Positions 20,202 to 31,757 are shown, counted from the first letter of the stretch. The stretch: DNA of 64,000 bases from Lysinibacillus sp. JNUCC-52 (GCF_015999545.1 NZ_CP065546.1:2946001-3010000), one strand, 5' to 3'. The notes: generated by a model not told the origin, from the letters alone. A program made the numbers and translations.

Positions 20202-22280
20202 ATGAAACGCGAATTCTCTCTAGAGAATACTCGTAATATTGGGATCATGGCTCACATTGATGCTGGTAAAACAACAACAACTGAGCGTATCCTTTATTAC
20301 ACAGGTAAGATTCACAAAATCGGTGAAACTCATGAAGGCGCTTCTCAAATGGACTGGATGGAGCAAGAGCAAGAACGTGGTATTACTATCACTTCTGCTG
20401 CGACAACAGCTCAATGGGCAGGCCACCGTGTAAACATCATCGATACTCCTGGACACGTAGACTTCACTGTAGAAGTAGAGCGTTCTTTACGCGTACTTGA
20501 CGGTGCTGTAACAGTTCTAGATGCTCAATCTGGTGTTGAGCCACAAACTGAAACTGTATGGCGTCAAGCTACAACATACGGTGTTCCACGTATCGTATTC
20601 ATTAACAAAATGGATAAAACAGGTGCAGACTTCTTGTATTCAGTAGGTACTCTACATGACCGTTTACAAGCAAACGCTCACCCAATCCAATTACCTATCG
20701 GAGCTGAAGATCAGTTCTCTGCTATCATTGACTTAGTTGAAATGAAAGCAACTTTCTACGGCGACGAAAAAGGTACTGCAGTAACTGAAGGTGAAATTCC
20801 TGAAGAACACCGCGAAATGGCTGAAGAATACCGTGAAAAATTAATCGACGCTGTTGCAAGTGTTGATGAAGAAATCATGGAAAAATATTTAGAAGGCGAA
20901 GAAATCACTGTAGCTGAGCTTAAAGCGGCTATCCGTCGTGCTACAATTGCAGTAGAATTCTACCCAGTAATCTGTGGTACAGCATTCAAACACAAAGGCG
21001 TACGCCCAATGTTAAATGCAGTTATCGATTACTTACCATCTCCAGTTGATGTACCAGCAATCAAAGGTACTTCAGTTGATGGTGACGAAGAGTTAGAACG
21101 TAAATCTTCTGATGAAGAGCCATTCTCAGCTCTTGCATTCAAAGTTATGACTGACCCATTCGTAGGTAAATTAACTTTCTTCCGTGTGTACTCTGGAACA
21201 TTAGATGCAGGTTCATACGTACAAAACTCTTCTAAAGGTAAACGTGAACGTGTAGGTCGTATCCTACAAATGCACGCTAACTCTCGTGAAGAGATTTCTA
21301 AAGTATTCGCAGGGGATATTGCTGCTGCAGTAGGTCTTAAAGATACTACTACTGGTGATACACTTTGTGACGAGAAAAACCTAGTTATTCTTGAATCAAT
21401 GGAGTTCCCAGAACCAGTAATTTCTCTTTCTGTAGAACCAAAATCAAAAGCTGACCAAGATAAAATGGGTCAAGCTTTACAAAAACTTCAAGAAGAGGAT
21501 CCAACTTTCCGTGCTCACACTGACACAGAAACTGGACAAACAATCATCTCAGGTATGGGTGAACTTCACCTTGATATCTTAGTTGACCGTATGCGCCGTG
21601 AATTTAAAGTAGAAGCTAACGTTGGTGCTCCAATGGTATCTTACCGTGAAACATTCCGTAGCTCTGCAAAAGTTCAAGGTAAATTCACTCGCCAATCTGG
21701 TGGTCGTGGACAATATGGTGACGTAACGATTGAGTTCTCTCCAAATGAAGAAGGTAAAGGCTTTGAATTCGAAAACGCTATCGTTGGTGGTGTTGTACCT
21801 CGTGAATACATCCCTGCAGTTGAAGCAGGTCTTCGTGACTCTCTTGACCGCGGTGTAGTAGCTGGTTACCCACTAATCGACATTAAAGCGAAATTAGTAT
21901 TCGGTTCTTACCATGACGTTGACTCGAATGAGATGGCGTTCAAAATCGCAGCTTCTATGGCTCTTAAAGAAGCAGCTAAACAATGTGATGCTGTAATTTT
22001 AGAACCAATGATGAAAGTAGAAGTTGTAATTCCTGAAGAGTACCTTGGTGATATCATGGGTAACATTACTTCTCGTCGCGGACGCGTTGAGGGTATGGAT
22101 GCTCGCGGTAACTCACAAGTTGTTCGTGCAATGGTTCCACTTTCGGAAATGTTTGGTTACGCAACAACTCTTCGTTCAGCAACTCAAGGTCGCGGTGTAT
22201 TCTCAATGACATTTGATCATTATGAAGAAGTACCAAAATCAATTGCTGCTGACATCATCAAAAAAAATAAAGGTGAATAA
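20202..22280 (+). CDS. fusA: Elongation factor G
   Basis: GTPase that drives ribosomal translocation and, with RRF, recycling. It has 692 residues. G1 '[15 protein letters not shown]', G3 'DTPGHVDFT' and G4 'NKMD' are intact, followed by domains II-V with '[12 protein letters not shown]' in domain IV. The switch region carries '[11 protein letters not shown]'. GGAGAAATACC precedes the ATG. It lies between rpsG and tuf in the usual str order. Confidence 0.98.
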   Translation: MKREFSLENTRNIGIMAHIDAGKTTTTERILYYTGKIHKIGETHEGASQMDWMEQEQERGITITSAATTAQWAGHRVNIIDTPGHVDFTVEVERSLRVLDGAVTVLDAQSGVEPQTETVWRQATTYGVPRIVFINKMDKTGADFLYSVGTLHDRLQANAHPIQLPIGAEDQFSAIIDLVEMKATFYGDEKGTAVTEGEIPEEHREMAEEYREKLIDAVASVDEEIMEKYLEGEEITVAELKAAIRRATIAVEFYPVICGTAFKHKGVRPMLNAVIDYLPSPVDVPAIKGTSVDGDEELERKSSDEEPFSALAFKVMTDPFVGKLTFFRVYSGTLDAGSYVQNSSKGKRERVGRILQMHANSREEISKVFAGDIAAAVGLKDTTTGDTLCDEKNLVILESMEFPEPVISLSVEPKSKADQDKMGQALQKLQEEDPTFRAHTDTETGQTIISGMGELHLDILVDRMRREFKVEANVGAPMVSYRETFRSSAKVQGKFTRQSGGRGQYGDVTIEFSPNEEGKGFEFENAIVGGVVPREYIPAVEAGLRDSLDRGVVAGYPLIDIKAKLVFGSYHDVDSNEMAFKIAASMALKEAAKQCDAVILEPMMKVEVVIPEEYLGDIMGNITSRRGRVEGMDARGNSQVVRAMVPLSEMFGYATTLRSATQGRGVFSMTFDHYEEVPKSIAADIIKKNKGE

Positions 22281-22292
22281 TTGAATTTTCAT

Positions 22293-22321
22293 CTTGCATA
22301 AAGTATAACTAATTTGTAAGC
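22293..22321 (+). promoter_or_regulatory. Possible separate promoter of tuf
   Basis: TTGCAT at 22293-22298 and TAAGCT at 22316-22321 with a 17-base spacer, in the 136-base fusA-tuf gap. The -10 is poor; the call leans on the known extra tuf promoter in related bacteria. Confidence 0.35.
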
Positions 22322-22416
22322 TATGATTGCAGGATAGAGGATGGGCCCGTTCTCTATCAGCATTCATTCTATAAATTTTTAAAATAAAACATACAATTTC
22401 GAGGAGGCAATCTCTA

Positions 22417-23604
22417 ATGGCTAAAGAAAAATTTGACCGTTCAAAAACGCATGCTAACATTGGTACAATCGGACACGTTGACCATGGTAAAACAACTTTA
22501 ACTGCTGCAATCGCTACAGTTCTTTCTAAAAAAATGGGTGGTACAGCTAAATCTTACGCTGATATCGATAACGCACCAGAAGAAAAAGAACGTGGTATCA
22601 CAATCAACACTTCTCACGTAGAATATGAAACAGAAACTCGTCACTATGCACACGTTGACTGCCCAGGACACGCTGACTATGTTAAAAACATGATCACTGG
22701 TGCTGCACAAATGGACGGCGGTATCTTAGTAGTATCTGCTGCTGATGGCCCAATGCCACAAACTCGTGAACACATCCTTTTATCTCGTCAAGTAGGTGTT
22801 CCATACTTAGTAGTATTCATGAACAAATGTGATATGGTTGATGACGAAGAATTATTAGAATTAGTAGAAATGGAAATCCGTGACCTACTATCTGAATATG
22901 ACTTCCCAGGCGACGATATTCCTGTAATCAAAGGTTCTGCTCTTAAAGCTCTTGAAGGCGAAGCAGAATGGGAAGAAAAAATCGTTGAATTAATGGACGC
23001 TGTAGATTCTTACATCCCAACTCCAGAACGTCAAACTGACAAACCATTCATGATGCCAGTAGAGGACGTATTCTCTATCACTGGTCGTGGTACAGTTGCA
23101 ACTGGCCGTGTTGAACGTGGTCAAGTTAAAGTTGGTGACGTAGTTGAAATCGTAGGTATCGCTGAAGAAGCTAAATCTACAACTGTAACTGGCGTTGAAA
23201 TGTTCCGTAAATTATTAGACTACGCTGAAGCTGGTGACAACATCGGTGCTTTACTTCGTGGTGTAGCTCGTGAAGATATCCAACGTGGTCAAGTATTAGC
23301 TAAACCAGGCTCAATCACTCCACACACAAACTTCAAAGCTGAAGTTTACGTTTTATCTAAAGAAGAGGGTGGCCGTCATACTCCATTCTTCTCTAACTAC
23401 CGTCCTCAGTTCTACTTCCGTACAACTGACGTAACAGGTATCTGTAACTTACCAGAAGGCGTTGAAATGGTAATGCCTGGTGATAACATCGAAATGACAG
23501 TAGAACTTATCGCTCCAATCGCTCTTGAAGAAGGTACTAAATTCTCTATCCGTGAGGGTGGCCGTACTGTAGGCGCTGGCGTAGTAGCTACTATCCAAAA
23601 ATAA
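22417..23604 (+). CDS. tuf: Elongation factor Tu
   Basis: Delivers aminoacyl-tRNA to the ribosome as a GTP complex. It has 395 residues. G1 '[11 protein letters not shown]', G3 '[12 protein letters not shown]' and G4 'NKCD' are intact, followed by beta-barrel domains II and III. CGAGGAGGCAATCTCT precedes the ATG. It closes the str operon and is followed by a strong terminator, after which the Bce-type insert begins. Confidence 0.98.
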   Translation: MAKEKFDRSKTHANIGTIGHVDHGKTTLTAAIATVLSKKMGGTAKSYADIDNAPEEKERGITINTSHVEYETETRHYAHVDCPGHADYVKNMITGAAQMDGGILVVSAADGPMPQTREHILLSRQVGVPYLVVFMNKCDMVDDEELLELVEMEIRDLLSEYDFPGDDIPVIKGSALKALEGEAEWEEKIVELMDAVDSYIPTPERQTDKPFMMPVEDVFSITGRGTVATGRVERGQVKVGDVVEIVGIAEEAKSTTVTGVEMFRKLLDYAEAGDNIGALLRGVAREDIQRGQVLAKPGSITPHTNFKAEVYVLSKEEGGRHTPFFSNYRPQFYFRTTDVTGICNLPEGVEMVMPGDNIEMTVELIAPIALEEGTKFSIREGGRTVGAGVVATIQK

Positions 23605-23627
23605 TTTTTAGCATATGCTAATTTTAA

Positions 23628-23663
23628 AACCAATCTGTAGGGACGCTTACAGATTGGTTTTTT
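23628..23663 (+). terminator. Terminator after tuf
   Basis: AACCAATCTGTA at 23628-23639 pairs perfectly with TACAGATTGGTT at 23648-23659, followed by TTTT. Confidence 0.9.
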
Positions 23664-23699
23664 ATGTTAAAATAAAAATGCGAAAGGAGTGACTGCAAT

Positions 23700-24389
23700 A
23701 TGGAAATGAAGGTTTTATTGATAGAAGATGATCCATCAATTTTTGCGATGATACAAGAGCGTTTTACGCAATGGTCTTTACAAGTAGTAGGACCGAATGA
23801 TTTTCAAAAGGTGATGGATGATTTTATAGAAGAGAAGCCTCAACTTGTATTAATTGATATACAGCTACCAGCATATGACGGCTTTCATTGGTGTCGTGAA
23901 ATAAGACATATTTCGAAAGTACCCATTCTCTTTCTATCCTCCCGAGATCATCCGATGGATATGGTGATGGCTATGCAAATGGGTGCAGATGATTTTATTC
24001 AAAAGCCTTTCCATATGGAAGTGTTAATTGCAAAAGTACAAGCCATTTTACGTCGTACTTATGACTATGTTGAAGAAGCAATGGATGTTACTCGTTTTAA
24101 TGGGGCTGTTCTTGATTATGCACGGGGTGAAATTATGTTTAAGGGCGAGCTCGTTTCCTTAACTAAAAATGAATTATTTATTTTACGAATTTTATTGGAA
24201 AAGGCCAATCAAATTGTATCGAGAGAAGACTTAATGAGGAAGTTATGGGACGATGAGCGTTTTGTCAATGACAATACATTATCGGTAAATGTTAATCGTT
24301 TACGTACAAAGCTAGAGGATATAGGTTTACAGGAAGTCATTGTGACAAAAAAGGGGCTTGGTTATATAGCCGTAACGCAGGGGTCATAA
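23700..24389 (+). CDS. Bce-type response regulator (OmpR family)
   Basis: Two-domain response regulator of 229 residues: a receiver domain with acidic pocket 'IEDD', phosphoacceptor D53 in 'VLIDIQLP' and K102 in 'FIQKPF', then an OmpR-type winged helix ('FNGAVLDYARGEI', 'LTKNELFILRIL', 'VNVNRLRTKLE'). It resembles BceR/YxdJ regulators that turn on peptide-antibiotic transporters. AAAGGAG ends ten bases before the ATG. An extended -10 (TG-T-TAAAAT, 23665-23673) overlaps the end of the tuf terminator and may start transcription. The kinase gene abuts it. Confidence 0.9.
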   Translation: MEMKVLLIEDDPSIFAMIQERFTQWSLQVVGPNDFQKVMDDFIEEKPQLVLIDIQLPAYDGFHWCREIRHISKVPILFLSSRDHPMDMVMAMQMGADDFIQKPFHMEVLIAKVQAILRRTYDYVEEAMDVTRFNGAVLDYARGEIMFKGELVSLTKNELFILRILLEKANQIVSREDLMRKLWDDERFVNDNTLSVNVNRLRTKLEDIGLQEVIVTKKGLGYIAVTQGS

Positions 24390-25412
24390 ATGAAAATGCT
24401 ATTATTGTTTTTAAGAGAACGGCTTGCCTGGATTGGGTTTTTCGTTTTTCTTATCATTATACTTAACATATTATTTTCTTTAGATGTAGGGTTAGTTGGT
24501 GTCTCTATTTGGTACGTCAATATTATCATGCTCGTTACTTTTTCATTATTTTTAATATGGCGTTATATAAGAGAAGTTGGCCAGTTGAAAGATTTCCTGG
24601 GAAATGTGGATAGTCGACTTGATGACCCGCATACTAAAAGTTTAGCTTTATCACCGTTTCAAAAAACGTATTATAAAAAAATTGAAGATGTCTTTGATGA
24701 CAAGGATACTGAATTAAATAATGCAAAGGTGCAGCTACAGGAGTATGCCGATGAGCTTCTTGCTTGGGTACATGAGGTGAAGGCGCCACTAACAACGATT
24801 AATTTAATGTTAGACCATATTGAAGATTTAACTTTGCGTAGAAAATTAGAGAAGGAGTGGCTCAGGCTCCATCTATTGGTTGATCAGCAATTACATCAAA
24901 CACGCCTGGCTTCTATAGAAAATGATAATTATTTAACAGAAATCGAGCTACGAACAGTTGTTTTTAAAGAAATCCGAGCAATGCAGGCTTGGTGTTTAGA
25001 GAAAGATATAGGTTTTGATATAGGAGAATTAACTGAAAACGTCATGACAGATAGTAAATGGATTGCATTCATTGTTAGACAACTCCTATCCAACGCCATA
25101 AAATACAGCCCTGTAAAATCCGAGATTTTTATTTTTACAGAAATTGATTCGTCGGGGGCAACATTGCTACATATTAAGGATGCAGGCATGGGTATTCGTG
25201 CAGAGGACCTACCTCGAATTTTTCAGAAATCCTATACAGGTACGGCTGGAAGAGAATCTGCACAATCAACGGGGATGGGCTTGTATTTAGCACAAAATAT
25301 CGCGCAAAAAATCGGCGTCCGTATTAGCGTACAATCAGTTGTAGGGGAAGGCTCAGTATTTACGTTACGATTTCCATTACAAAATGAATATGTCAAACTA
25401 ACAGGTAGATGA
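24390..25412 (+). CDS. Bce-type intramembrane-sensing histidine kinase
   Basis: Sensor kinase of 340 residues with two transmembrane helices (about residues 12-30 and 36-57) joined by only a few external residues, the hallmark of intramembrane-sensing (BceS-like) kinases that read the state of a partner ABC transporter. The phosphoacceptor H128 is in 'LLAWVHEVKAPLTTI', the N box is 'LLSNAIKYSP', and the G boxes are 'DAGMGI' and 'TGMGLYLAQ'. It follows the regulator without a gap and ends inside the stem of a terminator that also holds an operator-like repeat. Confidence 0.92.
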   Translation: MKMLLLFLRERLAWIGFFVFLIIILNILFSLDVGLVGVSIWYVNIIMLVTFSLFLIWRYIREVGQLKDFLGNVDSRLDDPHTKSLALSPFQKTYYKKIEDVFDDKDTELNNAKVQLQEYADELLAWVHEVKAPLTTINLMLDHIEDLTLRRKLEKEWLRLHLLVDQQLHQTRLASIENDNYLTEIELRTVVFKEIRAMQAWCLEKDIGFDIGELTENVMTDSKWIAFIVRQLLSNAIKYSPVKSEIFIFTEIDSSGATLLHIKDAGMGIRAEDLPRIFQKSYTGTAGRESAQSTGMGLYLAQNIAQKIGVRISVQSVVGEGSVFTLRFPLQNEYVKLTGR

Positions 25413-25434
25413 CGAAATTGTCACCTACCTTTTT
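25403..25434 (+). terminator. Terminator overlapping a BceR-like operator
   Basis: AGGTAG-A-TGAC at 25403-25413 pairs with GTCA-C-CTACCT at 25420-25430 (one mismatch), then TTTT. The same bases hold the inverted repeat TGACG-AAAT-TGTCA (25410-25423), close to the TNACA-N4-TGTNA form reported for BceR-type regulators. A TTGTCA -35 follows at 25438-25443, though with only a weak -10 near 25460. Confidence 0.6.
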
Positions 25435-25508
25435 ATATTGTCATGTAAAACGAACGAAAAGAATAAGCAGACGGGGTACACTTGGAGTATAGAAAGGGGA
25501 GTTAACCT

Positions 25509-26270
25509 GTGGCAGTTTTAATTGGACGTAAAGTAAAAAAAGTATATGGTAAAAAGTCAACGGCGCAAGAAGTGCTGAAAGGTATAGATTTAGAAGTAAA
25601 TGAAGGTGAATTTGTTGGTATTATGGGTCCCTCGGGCTCAGGCAAGACGACACTATTAAATGTTTTATGTTCGATTGACTTTGCAACGGAAGGTGTCATT
25701 GAAATAAATGGCCAAAGTTTAAGAGGAATGAAGGAAAAGGCGTTAGCTAATTTCCGTCGTGAACAGCTCGGTTTCATATTCCAAGACTATAATTTATTGG
25801 ACACATTAACAGTTAAAGAAAATATTTTATTACCATTAGCTATTGGTAAGCTACCAAAAGCTGTTGCAGAAAGCCGCGTAAAGGAGCTAACTTATCTACT
25901 CGGTATTGCAGATATTTTAAATAAATATCCGAATGAAATATCAGGAGGTCAGAAGCAAAGAACGTCGGCTGCTCGTGCGTTAATTACAAATCCGTCGATG
26001 GTATTTGCAGATGAGCCTACTGGTGCACTCGATTCAAAATCAGCAACAGCATTGCTGAAAAACTTACAAAGCATTAATGAAACGAAAAAGGCGACGATTA
26101 TGATGGTTACGCATGATGCGGTAGCTGCAAGTTTCTGTACACGTGTTTTGTTTTTAAAAGATGGACTTATTTACAGTGAGTTGTATAAAGGTGATAAGAC
26201 AAGACAGGCGTTTTTCCAAGAAATCATGCATACGCAAAGTGTGCTAGGCGGTGACGGTTATGAGTCTTAG
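25509..26270 (+). CDS. Bce-type ABC transporter, ATPase subunit
   Basis: ATPase of 253 residues in the MacB/BceA group. Walker A is '[12 protein letters not shown]', the Q loop lies in '[14 protein letters not shown]', the signature is '[15 protein letters not shown]' and Walker B is '[13 protein letters not shown]'. The GTG start at 25509 is preceded by AAAGGGGAG. It overlaps the permease gene by 11 bases. With the adjacent regulator and kinase it forms a complete four-gene module of the kind that senses and confers resistance to cell-wall-active peptides such as bacitracin or lantibiotics; the actual substrate cannot be read from sequence. Confidence 0.93.
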   Translation: MAVLIGRKVKKVYGKKSTAQEVLKGIDLEVNEGEFVGIMGPSGSGKTTLLNVLCSIDFATEGVIEINGQSLRGMKEKALANFRREQLGFIFQDYNLLDTLTVKENILLPLAIGKLPKAVAESRVKELTYLLGIADILNKYPNEISGGQKQRTSAARALITNPSMVFADEPTGALDSKSATALLKNLQSINETKKATIMMVTHDAVAASFCTRVLFLKDGLIYSELYKGDKTRQAFFQEIMHTQSVLGGDGYES

Positions 26271-28239
26271 TAAGCTTGTGTTCCGAAGCATGAAGAAAAA
26301 TATGAAGCATTATTATTTATACTTTTTCGCACTTATTTTCAGTGTGACGCTCTATTTTTCCTTTGTGACATTACAGCACAATGGCGAAGTGTTCAATACA
26401 GTCCAGAAGAGTGGTACTGCATCAGCAGGATTTAAAGCTGCAACGTATATTTTGTACTTTATTATTTTATTTTTCGTTTTGTATGCTAACCATTTATTTA
26501 TGAAGCGTCGCAGTAAAGAAATCGGGCTTTATCAGCTAATTGGAATGACGAAAGGTCTGATTGTGCGATTATTGGCGTTAGAAAGTATTTTATTATTTGT
26601 TGGAGCTGTCGTTGTAGGTATGCTAGTAGGTTTCTTTAGCTCTCGCCTAATCGCAATGATTTTATTGCGTTTACTTGAAAAAGAATCACTTGTGACGATG
26701 ACCTTTAGTACACAGGCATTACAGCAATCGATTATCGTTTTCGCTATTTTACTAGTAGTTGTCTTGATTCAAATGACGTGGATGATCCACCGTGTATCGC
26801 TACTATCATTATTTAGCGCTGCTAAACAAGCCGATGAGCGTGTGAAACGATTCAATCCATTACAAATGATTATCGGATTTTTAGGGTTAGTGTTTATTGC
26901 ATATGGCTACTATGCATCAACAAAGCTATTTGATATTAATAATGCAGGCAATTTATTTGTAAATATGATTATAATTTTAGCTACTACAATTGGTGGAACG
27001 TTCTTAGTTTTTCGTTTCTCCGTAGCGTTTATATTAAATACCATTCGTTTAAAGAAAAATGGACACTTGTCTGTCCACGATGTATTAGCGTTAACACCAA
27101 TTATGCATCGCATGAAAAGTAATGCTAAATCATTGACACTCATTACTGTTTTAACAGGTGTATCTCTTGGGATTACAACACTAGCATATATTTCGTATTA
27201 TTCTTCAGAAGCTTCTGCTTATAGCCAAGTACCTGGAGATTATATTTTGCATGAAAATCAAGGCCAGGCATTTTTAAATAAGCTAGAGGACAATCATATC
27301 GCTTATGATAAGATTGAATATCGTTTACAAGGCGTTACAGCATCAATCGCCCAATTAATGGCGGATGAACAACAAGATAGCCCTTTTTATAATATGGAAG
27401 GAACGATTTATACAATTCCCCTTTCTGATTATCAAAAAAAATCACCGAATGCTTCAATTTCGGGTAATGACGTGATTTTAACTAATTACGGTGGCTATAT
27501 GGCCGAGATGTTTCCTTTAGAAAAGGACCGTGATTTAGTAGTGTCTGCAGGTGACCTTAAAGAAACAGTGCATGTCAAAGCTATTCACGAGGAAAGTATT
27601 ATTGGTGGGACAATAACGGCTGGAGGCGGAGGACCCATTTTTGTAGTATCTGACGCATTGTTTGATAAGTTGTCTACTCAGGCTAAGCTTTTCCCTTGGC
27701 ATAAACAAACTTCTATTATGCTGCAGTCAAAGACTGACCTTGATCTAGCTGAAAGATTGTATAAAGAATCGGGCGCCAATGTTATTTCTATTGTAGATAC
27801 TGATGGCAATTCTCAAAGCTATATAATTGATTCCTTTGAGGCTGAGCGTAAGGGAAATATCGAGTCACTTGGCTTAACAATTTTTACAACAGCATTTTTA
27901 GGTTTAGCATTTTTAATGACAACTGGTAGCATCCTATACTTTAAACAAATGTCTGAAGCAGAAGAGGAACGGGGAGCTTATACCATTTTACGAAAAATTG
28001 GCTTTTCTGAACGTGATATTATGAAGGGAATCTTTATGAAACAAGCATTTAATTTTGGTGTTCCATTATTAATCGGGCTACTTCATAGTTACTTCGCGGT
28101 GAAATCAGGATGGTTTTTATTTGGTACAGAGTTAACAACACCCTTATGGATTGCGATGAGCTGTTATATAGCGTTATATGCAATATTTGCGGTACTGTCA
28201 GTTGGTTATTATAAAAAAGTAATTAGAGAGTCTCTGTAG
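26260..28239 (+). CDS. Bce-type ABC transporter, permease subunit
   Basis: Permease of 659 residues from ATG 26260, beginning '[20 protein letters not shown]' like BceB proteins. About ten hydrophobic helices are seen, with FtsX-like segments and one large extracellular domain of about 200 residues (roughly 320-530) between helices seven and eight, the part thought to bind the peptide antibiotic or its lipid target. A GTG at 26251 is an alternative start. It ends the module and is followed by a terminator. Confidence 0.92.
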   Translation: MSLSKLVFRSMKKNMKHYYLYFFALIFSVTLYFSFVTLQHNGEVFNTVQKSGTASAGFKAATYILYFIILFFVLYANHLFMKRRSKEIGLYQLIGMTKGLIVRLLALESILLFVGAVVVGMLVGFFSSRLIAMILLRLLEKESLVTMTFSTQALQQSIIVFAILLVVVLIQMTWMIHRVSLLSLFSAAKQADERVKRFNPLQMIIGFLGLVFIAYGYYASTKLFDINNAGNLFVNMIIILATTIGGTFLVFRFSVAFILNTIRLKKNGHLSVHDVLALTPIMHRMKSNAKSLTLITVLTGVSLGITTLAYISYYSSEASAYSQVPGDYILHENQGQAFLNKLEDNHIAYDKIEYRLQGVTASIAQLMADEQQDSPFYNMEGTIYTIPLSDYQKKSPNASISGNDVILTNYGGYMAEMFPLEKDRDLVVSAGDLKETVHVKAIHEESIIGGTITAGGGGPIFVVSDALFDKLSTQAKLFPWHKQTSIMLQSKTDLDLAERLYKESGANVISIVDTDGNSQSYIIDSFEAERKGNIESLGLTIFTTAFLGLAFLMTTGSILYFKQMSEAEEERGAYTILRKIGFSERDIMKGIFMKQAFNFGVPLLIGLLHSYFAVKSGWFLFGTELTTPLWIAMSCYIALYAIFAVLSVGYYKKVIRESL

Positions 28240-28262
28240 ACATTTAAATAGGTAGAAACTCC

Positions 28263-28302
28263 AAAAAACAGTGTGGTCTGATAAAGATCATGCTGTTTTT
28301 TT
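28263..28302 (+). terminator. Terminator after the Bce-type module
   Basis: The core CAGTGTGGTCT (28269-28279) pairs with AGATCATGCTG (28285-28295) with several G-U pairs, flanked by an A run on the left and TTTTTTT on the right. Confidence 0.8.
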
Positions 28303-28367
28303 GCTCATGGAACGAGAAAGGAGAGATTTCATACTTTTCGGCCTTTTTGTTATGAAGAAAGAACTGC

Positions 28368-28396
28368 TTGACTTTCGTTTGTCTGAATATTAAAGT
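28368..28396 (+). promoter_or_regulatory. Promoter of the YuiF-like gene
   Basis: TTGACT at 28368-28373 and TAAAGT at 28391-28396, spacer 17 bases, 43 bases before the ATG. Confidence 0.5.
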
Positions 28397-28438
28397 TTAA
28401 CATATTAACAATCTAGTGTGTGAAAGTGAAGTGTCTTT

Positions 28439-29755
28439 ATGAATGCGGTAATTGTGGCAGTAGCTGTTATGTTAATATTGAGTTTGCTTAGAATCAATGT
28501 AGTTCTTTCACTTGTGTTAGGAGCCTTTGCAGGAGGCTTAGCAAGCGGCATGGGTATTCAAGCAACAGTCGAGTCATTTACAGAAGGATTAGGTGCAGGT
28601 GCCACGATCGCGCTAAGCTATGGATTACTTGGTGGTTTTGCGATAGCCATCTCGAAAACGGGAATACCTGAGTTGATGATTTCAGGTATATTAAATATGT
28701 TAAATAAAAATGGCTCTAGTAATAGGAAGGGCTTAGTAAAAGTACTCATTTTTCTTCTTATTTTTATGATGGCGATTTTCTCTCAAAATTTAATCCCAAT
28801 TCATATAGCGTTTATTCCATTACTAATACCACCTATTTTAAAGGTTTTAAATATGCTGGAAGTAGATCGAAGAATTATCGCAACATTAATTGCGGTTGGT
28901 TTGATTGGTACTTATAGCTTCGTACCAGCTGGCTTCGGAGCGATTTTTCAAGAGATTGTGTCAACGCAAGTTACGAATGCTGGCATGGTGGCAAAGGCAA
29001 GTGATGTTCCAGCAGCAATGGCCATACCTATCTTAGGCATGTTGGTTGGATTAGCTATAGCGTTCTTTGTTTATCGTAAACCACGGAAATATCAGAATAA
29101 TGATGTGGAAACAACAACTTTAAATGTGAAGGTAAGCAAATCGGTTATTATTTCAACTGTGATCGCGTTAATTGTTTCTTTATATGCACAAATCAGTACG
29201 GATTCTATGATTGTCGGCGCTTTTGCAGGAATAATGATTATGTATTTCACAGGCGCCCTTAAATGGAAAGAGGCAGATGAGATATTATCTGAGGGAATGA
29301 AAATGATGGCGTTCATTGGCTTTGTAATGATTGCAGCAAATGGGTTTGCATCAGTTATCAATGCAACAGGTGATGTAGAGAGCTTAATTACAAGCTCACT
29401 AGCACTTCTTCAAGGCAATAAAAGCCTAGCGGTATTCCTAATGCTAGTAATCGGGTTAATAGTAACAATGGGAATCGGCTCTTCATTTGCTACTGTGCCG
29501 ATTATTGCGACCTTATTTGTTCCTTTAGCTCAAGGGTTAGGGATGAGCCCTTTAGCGATTCTGTGTTTAATAGGTACAGCAGGCGCATTAGGCGACGCAG
29601 GATCACCTGCATCAGATTCAACGTTAGGTCCAACAGCTGGCTTAAATGTTGATGGACAGCATAATCATATTTGGGATACATGTGTACCGACGTTTATCTT
29701 TATAAACATACCACTTGTTATATTTGGTTGGATTGCTTGTGTATTCTTTCTATAA
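28439..29755 (+). CDS. Na+/H+ antiporter-family carrier, YuiF-like
   Basis: Integral membrane protein of 438 residues with about a dozen hydrophobic segments. It resembles B. subtilis YuiF over its whole length, including 'SQNLIPIHIAFIPLLIPP', 'GIGSSFATVPII', 'GDAGSPASDSTLGPTAGL' and 'HNHIWDTCVPTF'. Family members are placed in the Na+/H+ antiporter or amino-acid permease group; the substrate is unknown. The ribosome site is weak (GTGAAGTG). It is a monocistronic unit between the Bce module and the S10 operon, with its own promoter and terminator. Confidence 0.88.
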   Translation: MNAVIVAVAVMLILSLLRINVVLSLVLGAFAGGLASGMGIQATVESFTEGLGAGATIALSYGLLGGFAIAISKTGIPELMISGILNMLNKNGSSNRKGLVKVLIFLLIFMMAIFSQNLIPIHIAFIPLLIPPILKVLNMLEVDRRIIATLIAVGLIGTYSFVPAGFGAIFQEIVSTQVTNAGMVAKASDVPAAMAIPILGMLVGLAIAFFVYRKPRKYQNNDVETTTLNVKVSKSVIISTVIALIVSLYAQISTDSMIVGAFAGIMIMYFTGALKWKEADEILSEGMKMMAFIGFVMIAANGFASVINATGDVESLITSSLALLQGNKSLAVFLMLVIGLIVTMGIGSSFATVPIIATLFVPLAQGLGMSPLAILCLIGTAGALGDAGSPASDSTLGPTAGLNVDGQHNHIWDTCVPTFIFINIPLVIFGWIACVFFL

Positions 29756-29761
29756 TGCTTG

Positions 29762-29797
29762 AAAGCAGTTTCTAAACTTTAGAGACTGCTTTTTATC
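29762..29797 (+). terminator. Terminator after the YuiF-like gene
   Basis: AAAGCAGTTTCTAA at 29762-29775 pairs with TTAGAGACTGCTTT at 29779-29792 (14 bp, one G-U), loop ACT, then TT. The following 29798-29965 is AT-rich and I see nothing in it. Confidence 0.85.
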
Positions 29798-29965
29798 CTT
29801 TATAGATATACACTCATTATTAGAAATGTCCGAAAACGTTGATGGTATTAGGTTATCTGTTGCAAAATCATTAGAAATTATATATACTAGTAAACGGCTT
29901 AAATAAGCGAGAAATATTAGTAGTAAAGAAAATCTACAACATTTAAAAGAATTTAGCGAAAAGAC

Positions 29966-29994
29966 TTGCTTATTCTTTTTTTATTGTATATAAT
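29966..29994 (+). promoter_or_regulatory. Sigma-A promoter of the S10-spc-alpha operon
   Basis: TTGCTT at 29966-29971 and a perfect TATAAT at 29989-29994, spacer 17 bases. It should drive the long ribosomal protein transcript starting with rpsJ. Confidence 0.8.
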
Positions 29995-30431
<437 letters not shown>

Positions 30432-30477
30432 TGGTAAAAACAATATAACTTTTTAAAACTTACAGGAGGTGTGACAA

Positions 30478-31107
30478 ATGGCTAAAGGAATCTTAGGTAG
30501 AAAAATTGGTATGACACAAGTTTTCGCTGAAAACGGCGATTTAATCCCGGTAACAGTTATCGAAGCTACTCCAAACGTAGTTCTTCAAAAGAAAACTGTT
30601 GAAACAGACGGCTACGAAGCGATTCAAGTTGGTTTCGAAGATAAGCGCGTTAAGCTTTCTAACAAACCAGAACAAGGTCACGTAGCAAAAGCGAATACTG
30701 CTCCTAAGCGCTTCATTCGTGAATTCCGCAACGTGAACGTTGAAGAATACGAAGTTGGTCAAGAAGTCAAAGTAGAAATTTTCGCAGAAGGCGATGTAAT
30801 TGATGTAACAGGAGTTACTAAAGGTAAAGGTTTCCAAGGTGTTATTAAACGCCACGGTCAATCTCGTGGTCCTATGGCCCACGGTTCTCGTTATCACCGT
30901 CGTCCTGGTTCAATGGGTCCAGTTGCTCCGAACCGCGTATTTAAACAAAAGAAATTACCTGGTCAAATGGGTGGCACAGTAGTTACAATCCAAAACTTAG
31001 AAATCGTTAAAGTTGATGCGGACCGTAACCTACTACTTGTTAAAGGTAATGTTCCTGGTTCTAAAAAAGCTCTAGTTACAGTTAAAACTGCAATTAAAGC
31101 TAACTAA
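30478..31107 (+). CDS. rplC: 50S ribosomal protein L3
   Basis: Early-assembly protein with an extension reaching the peptidyl-transferase centre. It has 209 residues: '[14 protein letters not shown]' at the N-terminus and the central extension '[13 protein letters not shown]' near the catalytic centre, where linezolid or tiamulin changes occur in other species; none is evident. CAGGAGGTGTGACAA precedes the ATG. Confidence 0.97.
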   Translation: MAKGILGRKIGMTQVFAENGDLIPVTVIEATPNVVLQKKTVETDGYEAIQVGFEDKRVKLSNKPEQGHVAKANTAPKRFIREFRNVNVEEYEVGQEVKVEIFAEGDVIDVTGVTKGKGFQGVIKRHGQSRGPMAHGSRYHRRPGSMGPVAPNRVFKQKKLPGQMGGTVVTIQNLEIVKVDADRNLLLVKGNVPGSKKALVTVKTAIKAN

Positions 31108-31133
31108 TCACTTCAAGAAAGGAGGAAACAGGA

Positions 31134-31757
31134 ATGACAAAAGTATCTGTACTTAGTCAAACAGGTGCTTCAGTTGGTGAAATCGAGTTAAACGAAGCGA
31201 TCTTCGGAATCGAGCCAAATGAAGCAGTATTATTCGACGCAGTAGTTGCACAACGCGCTTCTCTACGTCAAGGTAATCATAAGGTTAAAAACCGTTCTGA
31301 AGTTGCTGGTGGTGGTCGTAAGCCATGGCGTCAAAAAGGAACTGGTCGTGCTCGTCAAGGTTCTATCCGTTCTCCACAATGGCGCGGCGGTGGTATCGTA
31401 TTCGGTCCAACTCCACGTAGCTATTCTTATAAATTACCTAAAAAAGTTCGTCGTTTAGCTCTTAAATCTGCTTTATCAGCTAAAGTAGTAGAACAAAACT
31501 TCTTAGTTCTTGATGCTCTTACACTAGCAGCACCAAAAACAAAAGAATTCACAAAAATCCTTAAAGATCTTTCTTTAGAGAAAAAATCTTTATTCGTAAC
31601 TGCTGACCTTGATGAAAACGTAGCTTTATCAGCTCGTAACATCCCTGGTGTAACAGTTTTAACTGCAAACGGAATCAACGTTCTTGATCTATTAGGTCAC
31701 GAAAAAGTTGTATTCACTAAGTCTGCAGTAGAAAAAGTTGAGGAGGTGCTTGGATAA
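31134..31757 (+). CDS. rplD: 50S ribosomal protein L4
   Basis: Lines the exit tunnel with its long loop, and in E. coli represses the S10 operon. It has 207 residues. The macrolide-relevant loop reads '[19 protein letters not shown]', unaltered. AAAGGAGGAAACAGG precedes the ATG. Its stop overlaps the rplW start by one base. Confidence 0.97.
   Translation: MTKVSVLSQTGASVGEIELNEAIFGIEPNEAVLFDAVVAQRASLRQGNHKVKNRSEVAGGGRKPWRQKGTGRARQGSIRSPQWRGGGIVFGPTPRSYSYKLPKKVRRLALKSALSAKVVEQNFLVLDALTLAAPKTKEFTKILKDLSLEKKSLFVTADLDENVALSARNIPGVTVLTANGINVLDLLGHEKVVFTKSAVEKVEEVLG

Noticed and set aside
29798..29965. AT-rich stretch between the YuiF-like gene and the S10 promoter, considered as a promoter or small gene
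   Set aside because: No frame of useful length, no clear hairpin and no good hexamer pair besides the S10 promoter itself.
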